DNA from: Faecalibacterium langellae
GTDB taxonomy: Bacteria; Bacillota; Clostridia; Oscillospirales; Ruminococcaceae
Length of the DNA: 64,000 bases
Direction of reading: 5' to 3'
Assembly (NCBI RefSeq): GCF_002549775.1
Contig: NZ_NMTR01000021.1
Coordinates: 496,001-560,000 of the forward strand
Every line of letters begins with the position of its first letter. Within the stretch, counting starts at the first letter, position 1. The position numbers and the translations under genes were made by a program. Under the pieces are notes generated by a model. The model was not told the origin of the DNA and ran no database searches. It was given only the letters and a program-made list of their open reading frames with translations. Of this stretch, positions 59,476 through 64,000 are shown piece by piece.

Positions 59476-60365
59476 CAGTTGAACCTCTTGCAGGTCACGC
59501 CGTCCGGCAGGGTGTCCGCAACGGTGACGGTGTAATCCTGATAGCTGCGGGGCGCGATGACATCCTCCTTCCGCTGGACTTTAACAGCATCAAACAGCTT
59601 GTAGGAGGGGGCGTTGCCCAGTTCGGAATCGTGTTTGAACACGATCAGTTCCCGCACGGCCATCTTGCCGCGGGCGGCGCTGTGGTCATTCTCGAACATG
59701 TTCAGGATGGCCTGCCACAGCAGCTGCAGGTCGTCTTCCGAGAAGCCGGTGGTCTTGCGGGCCAGATTAGCCGAAACATAGCCTTCGGCGCGGTACAGGC
59801 CGTACGGCACGATGTGCTTGCGGCCCATCTCGGTGCCCTTCTTTTCGGCGTCGGCTTCGGTGGTGATGGCCACGCGGGTGATGGTGACTTCCTGCGGCAG
59901 GATGGGGTCTACCGAGCGGGCAAAACTCAGCTGCACCGGGCCGCGCACCTGACCGCAGTTCAGTGCACCCTTTACAAAGGTGGTCATCACGGCACCAAAG
60001 GTGCGGATATCATAGAAATTCGCGCACATATAGTCGCGCAGTTTGCGGTCGATGTCCGGGTCGGATCGCTTGGCCTTTTTCAGGTCTTCGTCCGGGGCAA
60101 GGCCGCAGGCGGTCAGGGCTGCAGCGTCGCTGCGGTTCAGGGGCACGCCGTCCTTGATGTAGATGCGGTAGCCGTCTTCATCCTCTTTCAATGTTTCTAC
60201 ATAGTTGCGGATCTTGCGCTTGAGGCAGACGTCCGTCACCAGGCCGTAACCGGTCTCCGGGTCGATGCGGGGCATGTTGCCGGCATCCGGGTCGCCGTTG
60301 GGGTTGCCGTTTTCCACGTCGAACAGAATGACAAAATCGTAGCGGTTCTTGATGGGCTCAGACAT
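59475..60365 (-). CDS. cas7c: Cascade backbone protein Cas7 (Csd2)
   Basis: Polymerises along the crRNA in the I-C effector. 296 residues. The start YDFVILFDVENGNPNGDPDAGNMPRIDPETGYGLVTDVCLKRKIRN is the Csd2 signature; DIRTFGAVM and GPVQLSFARSVDPILPQEVTITRVAI follow. Part of the overlapping cas5-8c-7-4-1 block. Confidence 0.97.
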   Translation of the reverse strand: MSEPIKNRYDFVILFDVENGNPNGDPDAGNMPRIDPETGYGLVTDVCLKRKIRNYVETLKEDEDGYRIYIKDGVPLNRSDAAALTACGLAPDEDLKKAKRSDPDIDRKLRDYMCANFYDIRTFGAVMTTFVKGALNCGQVRGPVQLSFARSVDPILPQEVTITRVAITTEADAEKKGTEMGRKHIVPYGLYRAEGYVSANLARKTTGFSEDDLQLLWQAILNMFENDHSAARGKMAVRELIVFKHDSELGNAPSYKLFDAVKVQRKEDVIAPRSYQDYTVTVADTLPDGVTCKRFN

Positions 60366-60368
60366 GGT

Positions 60369-62132
60369 TTATTCCTCCTTGTTTTTCTTCTCAAAGCGTT
60401 TCTGGGTTTGATGATAATAGCCGATCTCAAACTTGCCCTGGTCCGGCAGGCTCAGCCGGGCGGGGAAGCCGCTTTCCGGCACAAGGGCGGCCAGCTCGGT
60501 GATCTGCTTGTTGTAGAAGACCGCCTTGCCGTCCGGCAGCTTCTGCAAATGTTTCTGTGCCAGCTTGAGCAGGGTGGGGAACACAAGAGCCGGGGTGGCG
60601 CAGGCCGAGTTGAAATACCGGTCTTTGATGGTGGTGTTGATGCCGGGGTTGGCATCGCTCTGCACTGCTTCCAGCACAGAGAACAGCCGCCCCAGAATGT
60701 AGGGCACATTGGTGGTTTCGTTCAGGCTCACAGTAAAGACCTCCTTGTTCAGATCGGTGGGGGAATTGCGCAGGTAATAGGCTTTCAGAATGGCGGCACG
60801 CCCGCGGGTCACGTCCTGCTCGGCGCGGATGCGCATCGTCACGCCGTTGAGCAGTGTGGCGGGGTAGCGCCCGCCGGTCAGCACGGCACGCAGCAGGTCA
60901 CCGGCCAGCTGCGGTGCGGGGGAGGGGCTGCGTTCCTTGCGGTTGACGGTCTCCATGGCCAGTGCCCAGACGGACAGCGTTTTGCGGTTATCATAGGCCG
61001 GGCGGGTGATCTCCAGTGCGTCGGCGTGTTTTTGCAGGTTCCGGGCAAAGGTTCCAAAAGTATCCCGCAAGAAGAACCGCACCGAGAGCCGCGCGGCATT
61101 GGGGGCCAGCCCCAGCACATAAAAATGCTGATCCGGCGCAAGCTCTTTTTCAAGGAACGGCACGGTCTGCCCGGCGGCCAGCCGTTTCAGCGCCGCCTGC
61201 ACATCCGCTTCCTCAATGCCGGAAGCTTCCTCTGCACCAAACAGGAACAGGCTGAACGCATCCTGATACGCAGGCTCCGCACTCTCGGCCCAGCAGACGA
61301 TGGTGGTGTCACCCACGCGCTTGCAGTGGTTCCGGTCTGCAATCAGCAGGTTCAGCGCGGTGGTGTAGGCAAAGGCGGCGTACTCGCTCACGGGAGCATT
61401 CTCGCCCTGCTCGTGGCCGTAGGAACAGAAGGCCGGTGCGTTGAAGGAGACCAGCGCGGCACCGGCGCTTTGCGCGCCCATCACGCCCTTGATGGCGGGG
61501 TGCACCAATGCGGCAGGGGCCTGCTTGCCGGTGATCAGGCACTGCATCGTGGCGGCGTCTGCGTCTGCGGCACCATAGTGGGCCTGCCAGGCCGCCTGAA
61601 TGGCGGGGGCATCGTTGGCGAGAATGTGGTGGTGGTCTGGCGCTTCGTAACCGAAAATCAGGTTGGAGTTTCCGGTCAGATCTTTCCATTCTGCGTTCAG
61701 CAGGGGATGTTCTGCCGCCTGCGCCGGGTCCCAGCTGTCAAAATAAGCCAGAATGGCTTTTGCGGCGGGGTCGTCCACGCCGTCCAGCAATTTATGGTGC
61801 AGCTGGGCACAGGCCTCGAAGCACTGTTTGGCGCGGTCCGGTTTGCCCTTTTCATCTGCGCCCAGAAGATAGGACGAATTGTCGCACAAAAAGTTGGCAG
61901 CGATGCCGACGGTACGCTTGACGTGGGCGGGTACCCGCAGCTCCCGGGGGACGATGACCGTCTTTTTGCCCTTGGTCTCGCTGACGCGCAGGTCCACAAC
62001 GTCCACCAGCTGTCCGGCATCGTTCAGACGCAGCTCATAGCTCACCTTGAAGCGGCCGTCCCAGCCGGGTGCGGCGATCTTGCCCTGCCGCAAAAGCTGC
62101 TCATAGTAGGCGGTCAATGCTTGCAGGATCAT
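60369..62132 (-). CDS. cas8c: Cascade large subunit Cas8c (Csd1)
   Basis: Large subunit that reads the PAM and recruits Cas3. 587 residues, usual length. MILQALTAYYEQLLRQGKIAAPGW is typical; later FLCDNSSYLLGADEKG, VSFNAPAFCSYGHEQGENAPVSEYAAFAYTTALN and YILGRLFSVLEAVQ. In other I-C systems an internal start yields a small Cas11c from the C-terminal third; I did not find a strong internal site by eye. ATG overlaps the cas5 stop (ATGA). Confidence 0.96.
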   Translation of the reverse strand: MILQALTAYYEQLLRQGKIAAPGWDGRFKVSYELRLNDAGQLVDVVDLRVSETKGKKTVIVPRELRVPAHVKRTVGIAANFLCDNSSYLLGADEKGKPDRAKQCFEACAQLHHKLLDGVDDPAAKAILAYFDSWDPAQAAEHPLLNAEWKDLTGNSNLIFGYEAPDHHHILANDAPAIQAAWQAHYGAADADAATMQCLITGKQAPAALVHPAIKGVMGAQSAGAALVSFNAPAFCSYGHEQGENAPVSEYAAFAYTTALNLLIADRNHCKRVGDTTIVCWAESAEPAYQDAFSLFLFGAEEASGIEEADVQAALKRLAAGQTVPFLEKELAPDQHFYVLGLAPNAARLSVRFFLRDTFGTFARNLQKHADALEITRPAYDNRKTLSVWALAMETVNRKERSPSPAPQLAGDLLRAVLTGGRYPATLLNGVTMRIRAEQDVTRGRAAILKAYYLRNSPTDLNKEVFTVSLNETTNVPYILGRLFSVLEAVQSDANPGINTTIKDRYFNSACATPALVFPTLLKLAQKHLQKLPDGKAVFYNKQITELAALVPESGFPARLSLPDQGKFEIGYYHQTQKRFEKKNKEE

Positions 62133-62776
62133 GTGAACACCTCCACATTCCGGCAGTCCAGCACGCCGTCCACCAGCTTTGCCCGGAAGAACTGAGGCTG
62201 GATGTTTTCCGGGTCCGCGTAGTCCAGGTCATAGAGCATGAAGCCCAGGTCCTGCGTGACGGGCAGGGCAGGGATGGGCTCCCCGGCGGGCCATTCGCGG
62301 AAGTTGGCCGGAAATTCCCGGCAGCCGAAACACGGCTGGTGATAGCACTGGCCTTTGTTCAGCCGCCGCCGCAGGATGTCCTGGAACTTGCCGGGATTAT
62401 CGCCGGGTGCGGCCTTGTCCGTCATGGTAAAGTGGCACTCGATGACGTAGTGCACATCCTGCAGCACCAGCGCGGCCCGCTGCTGAATGTCTGCCGAGGT
62501 GTACAGCACCGGCGCGGCACCGCCCTTGGCCGCACTGAGCGCCGCCGAGGAAAGCAGGGTGGATTTGACTTCGTTGCGGCGGATGTTGGTGAACCGCACC
62601 GGGTTCAGCAGGTAGATGCGATCAATATGGTACTTCATGCCCGGGTGCCAATAGATCGCTTCCACCAACCCTCTTGCCGCGGACGGCGTGATGATGTCGT
62701 AGCTCACGCGCTCTGTCTTCATCTCGGGACGGCTGAAGCAGGCGTAATCGCCCCACACTTCGATCAGCATTGACAT
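62129..62776 (-). CDS. cas5c: Cas5c (Csd5) crRNA-processing endonuclease
   Basis: In type I-C, Cas5 rather than Cas6 cuts the repeat RNA. 215 residues from ATG 62776, with AAAGGAGG upstream. IEVWGDYACFSRPEMKTERVSYDIITPSAARGLVEAIYWHPG is the family signature and contains the Tyr/Lys/His cluster of the active site region. RRNEVKSTL and CFGCREFPANFREWP also fit. A 23-codon upstream reading frame overlaps its start. Confidence 0.96.
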   Translation of the reverse strand: MSMLIEVWGDYACFSRPEMKTERVSYDIITPSAARGLVEAIYWHPGMKYHIDRIYLLNPVRFTNIRRNEVKSTLLSSAALSAAKGGAAPVLYTSADIQQRAALVLQDVHYVIECHFTMTDKAAPGDNPGKFQDILRRRLNKGQCYHQPCFGCREFPANFREWPAGEPIPALPVTQDLGFMLYDLDYADPENIQPQFFRAKLVDGVLDCRNVEVFT

Positions 62777-62835
62777 GGGTACCGCCTCCTTTCTGAATCC
62801 GGTCGTGCAGTCTGGCAGGAACTTGTCTTAGCCAT
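62764..62835 (-). CDS. possible 23-residue leader peptide overlapping the cas5 start
   Basis: ATG 62835 has AAGGAG eight bases upstream (62849-62844). It encodes 23 residues starting MAKTSSCQTARP and ends at a TGA 12 bases inside cas5. The overlap would couple its translation to cas5. No homologue known to me; its reality rests on the ribosome site alone. Confidence 0.35.
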   Translation of the reverse strand: MAKTSSCQTARPDSERRRYPCQC

Positions 62836-63062
62836 AACGTTCACTCCTTTCTGTTTCAAGCTTCATGAAAAAGGTCTTTGGCGTTATCTTGGCATACAGG
62901 CAGACAGCTGTCAATTTGTTTGGCGTATGTGACGCAAAATGGGGAGTGCAGCGCAGATGCCCGCAAAGGAAGAAGCTGCCCGGCCGCTTCTCTCTTTGTC
63001 TGTATTCTACCGGAACAAAAGTCCGATACACAGGACTTCTATCTGTTTTCAGCTGTTTTTTC
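62836..63062. other. gap between cas3 and cas5 with a probable second cas promoter
   Basis: 227 bp. On the minus strand TTGACA (62914-62909), 17-base spacer, CAAGAT (62891-62886) precedes the leader frame and cas5. No hairpin terminator for cas3 is clear. Confidence 0.55.
62886..62914 (-). promoter_or_regulatory. possible promoter for cas5-cas8c-cas7-cas4-cas1-cas2
   Basis: Perfect -35 TTGACA with 17-base spacing to a moderate -10 CAAGAT. Confidence 0.55.
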
Positions 63063-64000
63063 TCAGAAAAACAGGCCAATGCCGGTCTCCGCGTCCAGCG
63101 CAAGGCCGGTTTTGGCGCTGTACTGGTTCAGGTCCGTCAGGATGGCGCTGCCTTCTGGCAGCAGTTCCAGCGCCCCGGCAGCGTCCAGCTTTTCAAACTG
63201 CGGCGCATAGCAGGCCACGCTGTAGGTGCCCAGACGGCGGTACAAACTGCGGCTGACCATGCCGCTGCGCAGCTGGGCACAGAGTGCTTCCCCTTCGCCG
63301 ATGGGCAGATAGACCGTGCGGGTGGGCGTTTCGATCAGCTGGAATTCCGTGGCCACCTGCGCAAACGGGAACTGACAGCCGGAAATGCCGTGGCGGAACG
63401 CATCCAGAATGCCTTTTTTGTCCAGTGCCTCGGCACCCCGTGCAAAGTAAAGCTCCTGAAAATAAGTGCGGATGGCATCCGGGGTGTTGAGCTGCGCATA
63501 GTCATTTTCATGGCAGCGGGCGGCATACTGCAGGGCGTGCACATGCTGGTGCAGCATCTGCGGCACCGCGCAGCCTTCCAGCCGGAAGCAGGATACCCGG
63601 CTCTCTGCCGCGCTGCGGCGGCCCTCGCGGTTGCAGCGCCCGGCGGTCTGCAGCAGCGAGTCCAGCCCGCACTGCTCCCGGTAGGCGGCGGGGAAGTCTA
63701 CGTCCACACCGGCCTCGATCAGGGAGGTGGACACCACCCGGCAGGGCAGGCCGTCCGCCAGCCGCTGCCGGATTTCTTCCAGCTGGCGGCGGCGGTCTGC
63801 GGCGCACAGCAGGGTGGTCAGGCAGAAACTGCCTTCTTCGGGCAGGGCAGCATACAGTTCCTGCGCCGTCTTGCGGCGGTTCACCACGCACAGCACCTGC
63901 GGCAGGGCGGCCAGCTGTGCTGCAAGTTCTTCCTGCGGCAGCGTGCCAATGTCCCGGATGGTCGTGCGGCGGAGGGTCTCATAGAGCGTTTCCGTGTCCG
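63063..64000 (-). CDS. cas3: CRISPR-associated helicase/nuclease Cas3, C-terminal part
   Basis: The frame is open to the window edge, so the HD nuclease and first helicase domain lie outside. The visible ~310 residues include helicase domain 2: VLCVVNRRKTAQELYAAL (motif IV region), VVSTSLIEAGVDVDFPAAYRE (motif V) and SLLQTAGRCNREGRR (motif VI, Q-x-x-GRxxR), then the Cas3 C-terminal domain. Cas3 unwinds and degrades target DNA recruited by Cascade. First gene of the locus in reading order; 286 bp before cas5. Confidence 0.95.
   Translation of the reverse strand, partial: DTETLYETLRRTTIRDIGTLPQEELAAQLAALPQVLCVVNRRKTAQELYAALPEEGSFCLTTLLCAADRRRQLEEIRQRLADGLPCRVVSTSLIEAGVDVDFPAAYREQCGLDSLLQTAGRCNREGRRSAAESRVSCFRLEGCAVPQMLHQHVHALQYAARCHENDYAQLNTPDAIRTYFQELYFARGAEALDKKGILDAFRHGISGCQFPFAQVATEFQLIETPTRTVYLPIGEGEALCAQLRSGMVSRSLYRRLGTYSVACYAPQFEKLDAAGALELLPEGSAILTDLNQYSAKTGLALDAETGIGLFF

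Noticed and set aside
1-64000. tRNA, rRNA, riboswitch and T-box elements
   Set aside because: Scanned intergenic regions by eye for cloverleaf ends, T-box NNTGGNACCGCG and common aptamer cores; found none that I can support.

Overview
The window looks like chromosome from a GC-rich member of the Clostridia, most likely the Faecalibacterium/Subdoligranulum group of gut Oscillospiraceae. This is inferred from the gene families (DUF1653, DUF1836, DUF2953, DUF4250, GerW/YtfJ, ThyX, Na+-pump decarboxylase beta/gamma subunits, sortase-anchored pilin-like protein), from AGGAGG-type ribosome binding sites, and from several families of short hairpin-rich repeats between genes. I see no rRNA, tRNA, prophage or insertion-sequence transposase.

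Layout. 1-7 kb: end of a CPA2 cation/proton antiporter, galU, a zinc-finger membrane protein, prfB (with no programmed frameshift), a DnaD-like protein, and a DUF1836-DUF1653 pair. 7-13 kb: DegV, cardiolipin synthase, a lipoprotein, and an amino-acid ABC transporter (binding protein, permease, ATPase). 13-16 kb: a BrnT/BrnA toxin-antitoxin pair and a MATE exporter. 16-29.6 kb: recD2, mreB-like, oadG-oadB, pcrA-thyX-tmk, an acetyltransferase-like protein, mltG and a U32 peptidase. 29.6-37.4 kb: a zinc-ribbon/pseudokinase/PASTA protein, then gltB-gltD on the minus strand. 37.7-46.1 kb (minus): an LPXTG surface protein, hybrid-cluster protein, and a csoR-copA copper operon. 46-52 kb: a hydrolase-like protein, DUF4250, rpmB, then site-2 protease-scpA-scpB-DUF2953-gerW-pseudouridine synthase on the plus strand. 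52.2-64 kb: a complete type I-C CRISPR-Cas locus apart from the start of cas3, which lies beyond the window. It has a 76-repeat array and cas3-cas5-cas8c-cas7-cas4-cas1-cas2, all read right to left.

How the genes work together. ThyX makes dTMP and the overlapping kinase gene phosphorylates it; PcrA and RecD2 are repair helicases. ScpA and ScpB are the non-SMC condensin subunits. CsoR probably represses the copper ATPase through a palindrome in its own leader. GltBD makes glutamate. Cas5, Cas8c and Cas7 form Cascade/I-C, Cas3 degrades targets, and Cas1-Cas2-Cas4 acquire spacers.

Most interesting points: (1) arrays of the heptamer ATGATGT spaced by tiny palindromes at the 3' ends of genes; (2) two further dispersed hairpin element families, one with an 11-bp terminal inverted repeat; (3) a free CopZ-like copper chaperone apparently made from an internal start inside copA; (4) a pseudokinase with zinc ribbon and PASTA domains; (5) a BrnTA promoter whose perfect palindrome covers both the -10 box and the start codon; (6) gltB and the MATE gene each with a strong terminator just downstream of the promoter; (7) a CRISPR array whose repeat allele switches six times, with duplicated spacers and degenerate repeats in its interior. 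Start sites, promoters and terminators are my reading of the sequence; functions come from family motifs and were not checked by any database search.
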